A stretch of 64,000 bases of DNA from Planctomycetota bacterium (GTDB lineage: Bacteria; Planctomycetota; Phycisphaerae; Phycisphaerales; UBA1924). The first letter of the stretch is position 1, and each line of letters opens with the position of its first letter. Made by a program: the position numbers and the translations under genes. Where the stretch lies: the NCBI GenBank assembly GCA_014584315.1, contig JACTNA010000006.1, forward strand, positions 62,001 to 126,000, given 5' to 3'. Shown here one piece after another: positions 34,183 to 44,074 of the stretch. The notes below the pieces were generated by a model that was given only the letters and a program-made list of their open reading frames with translations, ran no database searches and had not been told where the DNA came from.

Positions 34183-35709
34183 CTAGAGCCCGTAGATCGG
34201 GCGTAGTTTGCCTTCGAGGTGCCGCATCAGCGGATCGGCCGAGAGGGGCTTGCCGGTGATCCGGGTGCACAACTCGTCGGCGCGCCAGCGCTTGCCGTGG
34301 GCGTGCACGTTCGTGCGCAGCCAGGCGAGCAGCGGCGCGAACTCGCCGCGGGCCATGTCCGCCTCCAGCGTGGGCAGGTCGGTCCTGATCTTCTCCCACA
34401 TCTGCGCGGCGTGGAGGTTGCCGAGCGTGTAGGTCGGGAAGTAGCCGATCAGGCCGAAACTCCAGTGGACGTCCTGGAGGCAGCCGCGGCGGTCGTCGGG
34501 CACCTTCACGCCCAGCAGCCGCTCGAACCGCTCGTTCCACGCGCCGGGCACGTCGCGGGGCGTGAGATCGCCCCGCAGCAGCGACCGCTCGATGCCGAAA
34601 CGGAGCATCACGTGCAGGTTGTAGGTCGACTCGTCCGCCTCGACGCGGATGAAAGACCGCTCGCTGCGGTTGACGGCCCGGTAGAGATCGTCCACGCCGA
34701 ACGGGTCGAGAGCGGCGCCCAGGATTCGCTTCGCGTGCGGCATCGCCCACTCCCAGAACGCCCGCGACCGCCCGACGAAGTTCTCCCACATGCGCGACTG
34801 GCTCTCGTGGATGCCGAGCGAGATCGAATCGCCCAGCGGCTCGCCGAAGTGGTCGGCCTTCGGAAGCCCCTGCTCGTACAGCCCGTGCCCGCACTCGTGC
34901 ATCGTGCCGTAGAGCGCGTCGGTGAACCGTTCCTCCCGATATCGCGTGGTGAGCCGCGTGTCGCCGGGCGCGATGCCGGAGCAGAACGGGTGCGTGGTGA
35001 CGTCGAGCCGCCCGGCGTTGGTGTCGAACCCGAGCGCCTTGATGACGAACGTCCCGAACTCGTGCTGCCGCGCGGCGTCGATCTTCACCCGGGTCGGCGC
35101 GTCGGAGGGCGCGCGCCCCGAGTCCTGCAGCTCCTGGACGAGCGTGCTGAGCCTGTCCGCGAGGGGCGTGAAGACTCGCTCGATGTCGGCCGCCCGCGCT
35201 CCCGGCTCATAGTCGTCGATCAGGGCGTCGTACAACTCGCCGCCCTTCGGCACGCCGTAGCACTCCGCCTTGCGCCGCGACAGGCCGAACATCTTCTCGA
35301 GCCACGGGGCGAACATGGCGAAGTCGTTCTTCTCGCGGGCTTCCTTCCAGACCTGCTGCGACTGGCTGCCGACGCGGGCGAGTTCCGCGACGAGATTCGA
35401 GGGCAGTTTCGTCGCTTTGTCGAAGGCCCGGCGGGCCTCTCGCACGTTGCGCGCCCGTGGACTGTCTCCGTCGCCCGTGATCGACGGGTCGCTCTCGCAC
35501 GCCGCGATCAGATCGCCGACGCGCGGATCGGTGCGCCGCTGGTGCACCAGCGTGGCCAGAGCGGCGGACTGCTCGGCCCGGGTCGCCGCTCCGGCGGGGG
35601 GCATGTAGGTCTCCTGGTCCCACCCGAGGAGTTGGGCGACGGACTCGAGCGTCGCGGCGTCGCGCAGGAGTCCGGTGAGTTGCGTGTAATGAGCCGGGTC
35701 GGTGGTCAT
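34183..35709 (-). CDS. M32 family metallocarboxypeptidase
   Basis: 508 residues, the normal family length (about 500). The zinc site HECGH is at 271-275 in GTMHECGHGLYEQGL. DDYEPG at about 165 and HPFCSGIAPGDTRLTTRY are further M32 signatures. It removes C-terminal residues in the cytoplasm. A start at 35709 with an AAAGG ribosome site is preceded by TAGACT (35752-35747), which overlaps the stop of the upstream gene. Confidence 0.93.
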   Translation of the reverse strand: MTTDPAHYTQLTGLLRDAATLESVAQLLGWDQETYMPPAGAATRAEQSAALATLVHQRRTDPRVGDLIAACESDPSITGDGDSPRARNVREARRAFDKATKLPSNLVAELARVGSQSQQVWKEAREKNDFAMFAPWLEKMFGLSRRKAECYGVPKGGELYDALIDDYEPGARAADIERVFTPLADRLSTLVQELQDSGRAPSDAPTRVKIDAARQHEFGTFVIKALGFDTNAGRLDVTTHPFCSGIAPGDTRLTTRYREERFTDALYGTMHECGHGLYEQGLPKADHFGEPLGDSISLGIHESQSRMWENFVGRSRAFWEWAMPHAKRILGAALDPFGVDDLYRAVNRSERSFIRVEADESTYNLHVMLRFGIERSLLRGDLTPRDVPGAWNERFERLLGVKVPDDRRGCLQDVHWSFGLIGYFPTYTLGNLHAAQMWEKIRTDLPTLEADMARGEFAPLLAWLRTNVHAHGKRWRADELCTRITGKPLSADPLMRHLEGKLRPIYGL

Positions 35710-35742
35710 CGGGTGCCTTTCGTGCGTGGGAATCCTCGGGGG

Positions 35743-36939
35743 TCAGTCTACCGTCCCGCCGCGAGCCGCGCCGAGCGCGACCAGCGCATACGCCGTGATG
35801 AGTTCCGTGTCGCCCTCCATCCATCGGGCGGCGACAGGCCGGAACGAACCGTCCGGCTGCTGGAGCGCGGCGAGCGTGCGCACGAGGTCCTCCGCCCAGA
35901 GGCGGGACTCCTCGCGCCCGTTCTCGCTCGTGACCTCGATTGTCGGCTCGCCCCAGGCGTCGAGCGCACGGGCCATCACGACGTAGTAGTAGTACAGCCC
36001 CTCCGCCCCCAAGCCGGGGTTCTCTTCGAGCGAGTAGTGCCGGCGCAGCCAGTCGAGCGCGGCCCGCACGCGCTCGTCATCGCGGGGCAGCCCGGCGTAG
36101 ACGTAACTCTTGAATCCGGTGTACGTCATCGAGCCGTACGCTCGCAGGCGGCTGACCTTCGTGCCGTCGGGAAGCGTCTCGACGATTTCGCCGGCCTTTG
36201 ACTCGCCGATGGTCGGGTGGGCGGCGTCGGGGCCGGTGGCGTAGATGAACCCGCCCTGCTCGGACCCGTCGGCGTAGGGCATGTCGTTGATCTCGTCCAC
36301 CATCTGGAGACGCGACAGAAAGACGAGGGCGCGCTTGAACGCCGGTGAATCCCGGTCAAGCCCGGAGTCGTGCAGGCCCTGGAGCGCGAGGCCGAGGTTG
36401 GACAGGTCGGGTCGCCCGTGCTGCCCGTACCCGATGCCGCCGTAGAAGGGGTTGTCCGGCCCGACGCGAGCGACGGTCGGGTTATCGCCGGACTCCTCGG
36501 ACCACTGGAGGCTGACGAGGAACCGCTGCGCCGGCTCAATCGCGGCGACGGCGTTCGGGTCGTCCAGCCCGGCGAGCGCTGAGAGCGCACACGCCGTGTT
36601 GTACGAGGGCAGCAACGTGTCGTAGATGCCGCCGTCCGGCTTGCGGTGCGAGAGCAGGAATGCGACGCCGCGGCGCACCGCGGGATCGTCGCTCGGCACG
36701 CCGTTGAGCCGAAGGCCGTTCACGACGAGCGCGGTGATTGCGGGCAACTGCCGGCCGGGCGGGGCGACGCTCCATCCGCCGGACTCCGCGTCCTGCTTCG
36801 CCCGCATGTACTCGATGGCTTTCGTCGCGACTTCCTGCGCCAGGCGCTTGTGCTCGTCATCCAGCCGCGGCTGTGCGAGCGCCGAGCCGCAGAGCAACGC
36901 ACCCGCAAGGAACGAGATGGCCGTGATTCTGCCGCGCAT
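35743..36939 (-). CDS. Secreted squalene-cyclase/prenyltransferase-fold protein
   Basis: 398 residues. It has a signal peptide (MRGRITAISFLAGALLCGSALAQ) followed by repeats typical of an alpha/alpha toroid: QDAESGGWSV, RKPDGGIYDTLLPSYNTACALSALAGL and QQPDGSFRP. The catalytic DXDD/DCTAE motif of squalene-hopene cyclases is not seen, so it is probably a binding or structural protein in the periplasm. AGGAGGG lies before the ATG. Such toroid proteins are frequent in planctomycetes; the ligand is not known. Confidence 0.75.
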   Translation of the reverse strand: MRGRITAISFLAGALLCGSALAQPRLDDEHKRLAQEVATKAIEYMRAKQDAESGGWSVAPPGRQLPAITALVVNGLRLNGVPSDDPAVRRGVAFLLSHRKPDGGIYDTLLPSYNTACALSALAGLDDPNAVAAIEPAQRFLVSLQWSEESGDNPTVARVGPDNPFYGGIGYGQHGRPDLSNLGLALQGLHDSGLDRDSPAFKRALVFLSRLQMVDEINDMPYADGSEQGGFIYATGPDAAHPTIGESKAGEIVETLPDGTKVSRLRAYGSMTYTGFKSYVYAGLPRDDERVRAALDWLRRHYSLEENPGLGAEGLYYYYVVMARALDAWGEPTIEVTSENGREESRLWAEDLVRTLAALQQPDGSFRPVAARWMEGDTELITAYALVALGAARGGTVD

Positions 36940-36996
36940 CGTGCCCTCCTTGTCCGACCGTCGGACGCCTTTGCCGGTCCGCGGCCTGCCTCTCTG

Positions 36997-37740
36997 TTAC
37001 AGGTCGCCCGGCAGTGCGCTGCGAGCCTCCGGGTGGTTCCGCTCCAGTTCGAGAATGACCGCCGTCGCGACCACCGCCGCGGTCTCCAGACGCATCGCGT
37101 GCGGGCCGAAGCGGGCGACCTGGGCTCCCGCCTCGAGTGCCCGTTCCAGTTCGCGTTTGCTCCAGCCCCCTTCCGGGCCGACCAGCAGGCGAATCTCCGG
37201 GCTTCGGGTCGGGCGGTACACCTCCGCCTCAGGGTCCGCCACCACGATGGCCGGGGCCGGCGCCAGAGCATCGTCGAATGTCGTCAGCGTGCCGATGCGC
37301 ATCGCCCATGCCCGTCCGCACTGCTTCGACGACTCCTCGGCGATCCGTCGCAACCTGTCGAGCCGCTTCTCGCCCGGCTCCGAAACGCTGCGCTCGCTAC
37401 GGAGCGGCGACCACGACGCCGCGCCCACCTGGCTCAACTGTGAGATCATCTCGTCGAGGTGCGGCCCCTTCGGCGCGGCGACCACGGCGTGGACGCCCGG
37501 CGAGATCGGCGGCCGCCGCTCCGTTCGCTCGATCCGTACCCGCATGATCCACTCGCCGCGGCCTTGCTTGTCGAAGGCTTCGACGCAAGCCGAGTGAACC
37601 GCCCCCTCGCCGTCGAGCAGTTCAAGCGCATCGCCCGGCCCCAGCCGCTTGACCCGCAGCGCATGGCGGGCCTCTTCGCCGACGATCGTCAGTACGCGGT
37701 CGGCGTCCGGCCCGGCATCGCGGAGGAAGACCCTGTGCAT
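36997..37740 (-). CDS. rsmE: 16S rRNA (uracil-1498-N3)-methyltransferase
   Basis: 247 residues, normal length. The N-terminal PUA-like domain (HRVFLRD...VGEEARHALRVKRLGPGDALELLDG) precedes a SPOUT domain with the trefoil-knot SAM site LLVGPEGGWSKREL and FGPHAMRLETAAVVATAV. It methylates helix 44 of 16S rRNA near the decoding centre. The ATG at 37740 has GGGAG about 10 bases upstream. Divergent from the 37892 membrane protein. Confidence 0.93.
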   Translation of the reverse strand: MHRVFLRDAGPDADRVLTIVGEEARHALRVKRLGPGDALELLDGEGAVHSACVEAFDKQGRGEWIMRVRIERTERRPPISPGVHAVVAAPKGPHLDEMISQLSQVGAASWSPLRSERSVSEPGEKRLDRLRRIAEESSKQCGRAWAMRIGTLTTFDDALAPAPAIVVADPEAEVYRPTRSPEIRLLVGPEGGWSKRELERALEAGAQVARFGPHAMRLETAAVVATAVILELERNHPEARSALPGDL

Positions 37741-37891
37741 GCTCGCCCCGCTCCCGGCCGCGAGGGGAAGTGGGGGGTTCGTGCGATTCCTGCGGCCGAA
37801 ACCCAGCGTAGAGGGCCTCGGCGGGGGTGGCCACCGGATGCCCCTTGAGTCCCGGCCCGTCTGGACCGATCATCGAAGGGGAGCCTCCCGG

Positions 37892-38587
37892 ATGCCCGAA
37901 CAGCCCACGACCCTCCAAGATCAGCCCGCCAGCACGGACGATCTCCAGCGCCAGGTGGACACCCTGCTGAGCAGGCTTGAGGTTGAGTCGCCGACCGAGC
38001 AGGGGGGGGTCACGCCGACCGCGCATGAATCGAACGATGCGTCGTCCGATGCACGCATCGAGGCGCTCGACCATCAACTCGCGGCGCTCACTGAGGAACT
38101 CCTGGAGCAGGATGAGGTCGCCGAAATGGAACCGGCTCGCCTCGAGAGCGCGCCGGCCCGTCGAGTCGAGGCCGCACCGCGTGCGGCGTCCTCGGAGACT
38201 CAACCGCCCACCCCGCCGCCCGAAACCTCCGCGGCATCGGTGCCGCCGTCGCCGTCTGCGCCCGGCGTGCCGGCCACGGAGACCTCCGGTTCGGTCGCTG
38301 GGAGTGAGGACCATGGGGCAGCCACCACGCCGAGTCGATCGACACTCTCCGAATCGGCGTGCGCCGTGCTGGCGGGTGCCGTGGAACCCGTCGCCAAGCG
38401 GCTGTCCGGCATGCCGCGCGGCGTCCGCGACTCCATCGGCTGGATCGGCGCGATGACGCTCTTCTACGCCGCGTGCGTGTGGGCCGTCGTGCTCGTGCTC
38501 CGCGGATCGGGCGTCGAGCCTCCGGACGGACCACCCCCGGAGATCGCGCCCGCAGCGCAGGTCGCCGAGGACGAAGGAGCGAACTGA
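37892..38587 (+). CDS. Membrane protein with long disordered N-terminus
   Basis: 231 residues. Residues 1-150 are low-complexity (Pro, Ala, Ser, Glu, Thr) with a possible short coiled coil at about 20-70 (DDLQRQVDTLLSRLEVES and DARIEALDHQLAALTEELLEQDE). One transmembrane helix lies near the C-terminus (IGWIGAMTLFYAACVWAVVLVL). An amphipathic segment before it reads AVEPVAKRLSGMPRGVRDS. Family not recognised. AGGGGAG lies before the ATG. Confidence 0.6.
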   Translation: MPEQPTTLQDQPASTDDLQRQVDTLLSRLEVESPTEQGGVTPTAHESNDASSDARIEALDHQLAALTEELLEQDEVAEMEPARLESAPARRVEAAPRAASSETQPPTPPPETSAASVPPSPSAPGVPATETSGSVAGSEDHGAATTPSRSTLSESACAVLAGAVEPVAKRLSGMPRGVRDSIGWIGAMTLFYAACVWAVVLVLRGSGVEPPDGPPPEIAPAAQVAEDEGAN

Positions 38588-38641
38588 TCTCCGCCGCGGC
38601 GGCTTGAGATCACTCGCGCCCCGCCCGTGCCGGGACGCTTG

Positions 38642-39772
38642 CTATCGCTCTTCGGACTCGTCGCCCGGCGTTGCGGCAAGGAGCGACGCCCGCCACTCCC
38701 GATCCAGGTCGGCGAACGGCATCCCGAACGCGCCCCGCGTCGCCTCGTCGACGGTCTCGCCGCGGGTCATGCGTGCGATCCACTGGTTCCGCGCCGTCCT
38801 GCCGAAGCGGCCGGAGACGTACCCGAGCATGTGCTGGCCCTGCTTGTAGACGAGCATGCCATGCTCGGGCCGCGTGTTGCGAAAGTCGCTCAACTGATCC
38901 CAGTCCGCAAGCCCGCCCTGCTCGGCGAGCTGCCGGATCATGCGGTCCACGGCCTCCGCGCCCGTGCGCCCCGAGTACCGCTCCGAGGCGAGTTCCGCCG
39001 CTCCCTCGGCGACCCACCACGGAATCTCCGTCGCCCGGTCGCCCATGGAGAACGTGGCCACATGCCCGTACTCGTGCGCGAGCAGCACGCGCAACTGCCG
39101 GGCCGGCGAGCGCGGCGAGGCCAGAATCTTGATCGACTCCCCCGGCTCGTTCCACCCGCCCAGCGCATCCTCGTAACTCAGGAAGATCGACGCCTGCAAG
39201 TGCTCCATCTCGGCGTAGACCTTGACGACCTGGACATGGTCCAGCGGCGTCTCGAACCCGGCGTTCACGTGCTCGCGCACCTCCGGCAGCAGTTCGATGA
39301 CGCTCGCCGCGACGTCGCGCAGCGCATCGTCCAGGTACAGGGCCACGTTCGACCCGTCCGGCGCCTCGACGCGCTTCCACGCCTCGCCGCCGTAGCGCCA
39401 CGCGCCATCGCGCTTCGTGAAGCGCGCCGGGTGCTGGACGGTGCGCTCCGGGCGTTCCGGCATCCGCCACCGCATCGTGAGTGTCCCGATCGCGGCGTTG
39501 CCCCCGTCCATCTCGAACAGCAGCCCGCCGTCCAGTTCGAGCGTGAACGCCGCGGCGGGCCGCTCGACGAAGTCCTTCGCCCAGTTCTCCTGCTCCTTGG
39601 CGAACTCCGGCTCGGTCGGGTCGATGAGCGCGAGATAACGCTCGGCGTCCGCGCTCAGGACCGCCTCGGCCATCCGATCCAGCAGCAGCGGCACGGCGGT
39701 CGGGGCGTCGTCGCGTGCGGCCGGGGCGGGTTGGACCAGGACGATCGCGGCGGCCAGAAGGATCGCGTGCAT
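38642..39772 (-). CDS. Secreted zinc metallopeptidase of the MA (HExxH) type
   Basis: 376 residues. A hydrophobic N-terminus (MHAILLAAAIVLVQPAPAA) acts as signal peptide. Residues about 25-150 look like an NTF2-like domain. The peptidase part has HEYGH (H233, E234, H237) and the distal third ligand Glu in WWVAEGAAELAS (E256), the gluzincin arrangement. Substrate unknown. TATGAT lies 6 bases upstream and there is no Shine-Dalgarno. Divergent from the MarC gene. Confidence 0.8.
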   Translation of the reverse strand: MHAILLAAAIVLVQPAPAARDDAPTAVPLLLDRMAEAVLSADAERYLALIDPTEPEFAKEQENWAKDFVERPAAAFTLELDGGLLFEMDGGNAAIGTLTMRWRMPERPERTVQHPARFTKRDGAWRYGGEAWKRVEAPDGSNVALYLDDALRDVAASVIELLPEVREHVNAGFETPLDHVQVVKVYAEMEHLQASIFLSYEDALGGWNEPGESIKILASPRSPARQLRVLLAHEYGHVATFSMGDRATEIPWWVAEGAAELASERYSGRTGAEAVDRMIRQLAEQGGLADWDQLSDFRNTRPEHGMLVYKQGQHMLGYVSGRFGRTARNQWIARMTRGETVDEATRGAFGMPFADLDREWRASLLAATPGDESEER

Positions 39773-39778
39773 CGCCGG

Positions 39779-39784
39779 ATCATA
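39779..39784 (-). promoter_or_regulatory. -10 box of the zinc peptidase gene (leaderless type)
   Basis: Minus-strand TATGAT ends 6 bases before the ATG at 39772. Confidence 0.5.
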
Positions 39785-39836
39785 TCGAGCCGTTCCCGCG
39801 ACCGCTCCCCGCTATGCTCCGGCCACGGGGGTCGCC

Positions 39837-40472
39837 GTGGAACGCCTGCTCAACGACTTCATCCTCCTCTTCACCATCATCGACCCGATCGGGTCGGTGC
39901 CGGTCTTCATCGCCATCGCCTCGCGGGCCGCGCCGGCCCTGCGTCGGCGCATCGCCTGCCGCGCGGTGCTGATCGCGGCGGGCGTGCTGCTCTTCTTCGG
40001 CGTCTTCGGGCAGTTCGTCCTCAACGCGATAGGCATCTCGCTGCACGCCTTCCGCGTCGCCGGCGGCATCATCCTCTTCCTGTTCGCGCTGGACATGATC
40101 TTCGGCACGAGCAAGCCCGAGTCCGAGGTCAGCGCGGTGCCCAAGGCCGCGGCGGACGCCTACGACCTGGCCGTCTACCCGCTCGCCATCCCGTCGATCG
40201 CCGGCCCCGGCTCGATCGTGGCGATCGTGGTGACGACGGACAACGCGAAGTTCAGCGTGGTCCAGCAGGCCGCGACGCTCGGTGTCATGCTCGTGGTGCT
40301 GGGCATCGTGCTGGCGTGCCTGCTGCTGGCGGAGCGCATCCACCGCCTGATCGGCCAGGCCGGCGCGAGCATCGTCAGCCGCGTGATGGGCCTGATCACC
40401 GCGGGCATCGCGGCGAACGGCGTGCTGGTGGGGTTGCAAGGGTTCTTTGGGATGGGAACGCTTGGTACGTAG
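39837..40472 (+). CDS. MarC family integral membrane protein
   Basis: 211 residues with six predicted transmembrane helices. Family signatures are FTIIDPIGSVPVF near the N-terminus, LHAFRVAGGIILFLFALDMIFG and PLAIPSIAGPGSIVAIVV. MarC proteins have no firmly known transport substrate despite the old link to multiple antibiotic resistance. The GTG start has GGGG about 6 bases upstream; TATGCT at 39813-39818 is a possible -10. Confidence 0.9.
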   Translation: MERLLNDFILLFTIIDPIGSVPVFIAIASRAAPALRRRIACRAVLIAAGVLLFFGVFGQFVLNAIGISLHAFRVAGGIILFLFALDMIFGTSKPESEVSAVPKAAADAYDLAVYPLAIPSIAGPGSIVAIVVTTDNAKFSVVQQAATLGVMLVVLGIVLACLLLAERIHRLIGQAGASIVSRVMGLITAGIAANGVLVGLQGFFGMGTLGT

Positions 40473-40484
40473 AGGAAGGCCGGC

Positions 40485-41906
<1,422 letters not shown>

Positions 41907-41955
41907 ACGTCGTCTCCGTCGTTCCCGCGTGCGGGGGCAATGGTAGCCGACCGCA

Positions 41956-41961
41956 TACGAT
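41956..41961 (+). promoter_or_regulatory. -10 box of rlmN (leaderless type)
   Basis: TACGAT ends 5 bases before the GTG at 41967. Confidence 0.45.
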
Positions 41962-41966
41962 CGCCC

Positions 41967-43115
41967 GTGCCGGATGCCCCGCCAAGCCCGCTCGGTCTGA
42001 CGCCCGCCGACTTCGCGCAGGCGTGTGCCGCCCTCGGTGTCGCGCCGCGCAGCCGTGCTTTGGACGCCTACCGCGCTTTCCACCGCGCCGGCCAGCCTGC
42101 CTCGTGGATGGGCGTTGCCGCGCTCCCCGGACCGATCGTGCGCGAGTTGCGAGAGGACGTGCCCGAGGGCACGACGATCAAGTTTCTCCAGCGCGTCGCC
42201 GCGGCCGGAGCCGCGCCGCGCCTGCCCGCCGACGCCGCCCTTCACGTCGAGAGTGTCGTCATCCCCATGATCGGGCGCGGCGGGGCGCGGACGCACACGC
42301 TGTGCGTTTCGAGCCAGGTCGGGTGCGCGATGGGGTGTGCGTTCTGCGAGACGGCCCAGATGGGCCTGGTGCGCTCCCTCGCGCCCGCCGAGATCGTCGG
42401 GCAGTGGTGGGCCGCGCGGCACGTGCTCGGCGCCCCCGTCCGCAACGTCGTCTTCATGGGCATGGGCGAGCCGCTGGACAACCTCGACGCCGTGCTCGAC
42501 GCCGTCGCCATCCTCACCCACCACGACGGCCCGGGCCTGGCGATGTCGCGGATCACCATCTCGACGGTCGGTCGCATCGACGGGCTGCGCCGCCTCGCGG
42601 CGGCGATGGACCGCCCCGGCTGGCGTCGGCTCGGGCTGGCCGTCAGCGTCAACGCCCCGAACGACGCGATCCGATCCGCCATCATGCCGATCAACCGCGC
42701 GATGCCGATGAGCGACCTGCGCGACGCGGTGCTCGCCGTGCCCGGCCTCGGGCGGGGGCGCAAGGTCTGCTTCGAGTATGTGCTCATCCCCGGCGTGAAC
42801 GACGAGCCGAGCCACGCCGACGAACTCGCGGACTACCTCCGACCGTTCACCGCCGCTGGCTCGAGCGACGGCCTGACCCGCGGCATGGTGAACGTCATTC
42901 CGTACAACCCACGGCGTGATTCACCGTGGCCGGCTCCGGAGGAATCGGCGGTCGAGCGGTTTGTCGAGCGTCTCGTCAGCCGCGGCCTGTTCGTGCGCCG
43001 GCGCCGCACGAAGGGGCGCACCATGATGGGTGCGTGCGGGCAACTCGGCACGGACGAGATCCGGCGCCGGAGGTTCGTGGGGGTGTCATCGCCGGGCGTC
43101 AGCGCGGATTGTTGA
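41967..43115 (+). CDS. rlmN: 23S rRNA/tRNA (adenine-C2)-methyltransferase RlmN
   Basis: 382 residues. It is a radical SAM enzyme that methylates A2503 of 23S rRNA and A37 of some tRNAs. [18 protein letters not shown] carries the conserved catalytic Cys (first Cys) and the CxxxCxxC cluster ligands. The second catalytic Cys is in MMGACGQL near the C-terminus. [14 protein letters not shown] and [19 protein letters not shown] are further family motifs. The GTG at 41967 is preferred because of the -10 box; an in-frame ATG at 41940 is the alternative. Its last 17 bases overlap the convergent pseudopilin gene. Confidence 0.93.
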   Translation: MPDAPPSPLGLTPADFAQACAALGVAPRSRALDAYRAFHRAGQPASWMGVAALPGPIVRELREDVPEGTTIKFLQRVAAAGAAPRLPADAALHVESVVIPMIGRGGARTHTLCVSSQVGCAMGCAFCETAQMGLVRSLAPAEIVGQWWAARHVLGAPVRNVVFMGMGEPLDNLDAVLDAVAILTHHDGPGLAMSRITISTVGRIDGLRRLAAAMDRPGWRRLGLAVSVNAPNDAIRSAIMPINRAMPMSDLRDAVLAVPGLGRGRKVCFEYVLIPGVNDEPSHADELADYLRPFTAAGSSDGLTRGMVNVIPYNPRRDSPWPAPEESAVERFVERLVSRGLFVRRRRTKGRTMMGACGQLGTDEIRRRRFVGVSSPGVSADC

Positions 43116-43917
43116 TCCACCCGTACGGCCGGTTCCACTGCGTCCCGTAGATCCTGTACCAGTGGTCCGGCCCGCGCGTGGACGCGAACACGTCGTTCGC
43201 CTCGAAGTCGCGGTTCCCCTGGTACCGCGGCTCATCGCCGTCGTTCGGCCCGACGAACAACTCCGCCGAACCGTCCACGAACCACATGTACCCGCCCTTG
43301 AAGTGGCGGATGGTCACCTGGTCCTGGTTTCCCCAGAGACCGTCGGTGATCGCGTCGTTGTACCACCAGGTGCTCTCTTCCACGAACACGAACACCGACC
43401 GGAAGTACGTCAACTGCGGCAGCAGCGCGGGCGGCAACTTGGACGGCGAGTTGTAGTTCGGCGGGATGTACGCGCTGCGAACCTCCGCTCCCAGCCGGTA
43501 CCCGCTCGTGAACGTCTGCATGGAATAGTCGAAGTCGAGTTCCGACGTCCCGCCGTACCAGTTCTTGTTCTTCTCGTACGTGTCCCGGTTGTTGCGGCCC
43601 TTGCGCTTGTTGGTCGGGCAGGCCAGGATCTCCTCCGCCTTGTTCACGTACTCGTACAGGTGCCCGGGGGCGTCGTTCAGCCCGTCCCCGTTCGAGTCGG
43701 ATCGCGCCCAGTCCCACGAGAACCAGATCTCGTCCTTGTTGTCCTGCGCGTACATCGTGCTGGCCTTGCCGATCTGGTCCACGTTCGACATGCAGAGCGT
43801 CGACTGCGCCACCGCCCGGGCCTTCCCCAGCGCGGGCAGCAGGATCCCGATCAGCAGCGCGATGATCGCGATCACCACCAGCAACTCGATGAGCGTGAAC
43901 GCCCTGGTCCGCTCCAT
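43099..43917 (-). CDS. Pseudopilin-like protein (prepilin N-terminus, H-x-DG C-terminus)
   Basis: 272 residues. The start [19 protein letters not shown] gives the prepilin peptidase site (cleavage after Ala6) and the N-terminal hydrophobic helix with Glu at +5. The C-terminus has the planctomycete signature [18 protein letters not shown] (H-x8-DG). In between, a Cys pair lies at LACPTN and TLCMSN. The ATG at 43917 has GAAGG. A promoter at 43995-43967 gives a leader of about 45 bases. It overlaps the rlmN 3' end by 17 bases and is divergent from the hydrolase/ATP-grasp gene. Confidence 0.85.
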   Translation of the reverse strand: MERTRAFTLIELLVVIAIIALLIGILLPALGKARAVAQSTLCMSNVDQIGKASTMYAQDNKDEIWFSWDWARSDSNGDGLNDAPGHLYEYVNKAEEILACPTNKRKGRNNRDTYEKNKNWYGGTSELDFDYSMQTFTSGYRLGAEVRSAYIPPNYNSPSKLPPALLPQLTYFRSVFVFVEESTWWYNDAITDGLWGNQDQVTIRHFKGGYMWFVDGSAELFVGPNDGDEPRYQGNRDFEANDVFASTRGPDHWYRIYGTQWNRPYGWINNPR

Positions 43918-43966
43918 GACCTTCGCCCCTTTCGCGGCCCCGCACGGGAAGAACACCCGCTCCCCC

Positions 43967-43995
43967 AGCATACAAGATCGGACCGGCGAATCCAA
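43967..43995 (-). promoter_or_regulatory. Promoter of the 43099-43917 pseudopilin gene
   Basis: On the minus strand TTGGAT (43995-43990), a 17-base spacer and TATGCT (43972-43967). Confidence 0.6.
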
Positions 43996-44038
43996 ACGAA
44001 CCACCCGGGAACCCGCCAGCAACCCGACCCCCGGAGCG

Positions 44039-44044
44039 TAGACT
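44039..44044 (+). promoter_or_regulatory. -10 box of the hydrolase/ATP-grasp gene
   Basis: TAGACT 30 bases before the ATG at 44075; no clear -35 or Shine-Dalgarno. Confidence 0.35.
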
Positions 44045-44074
44045 TCCCCGCCGAGGCTCCGAGAACGGCCTTTG

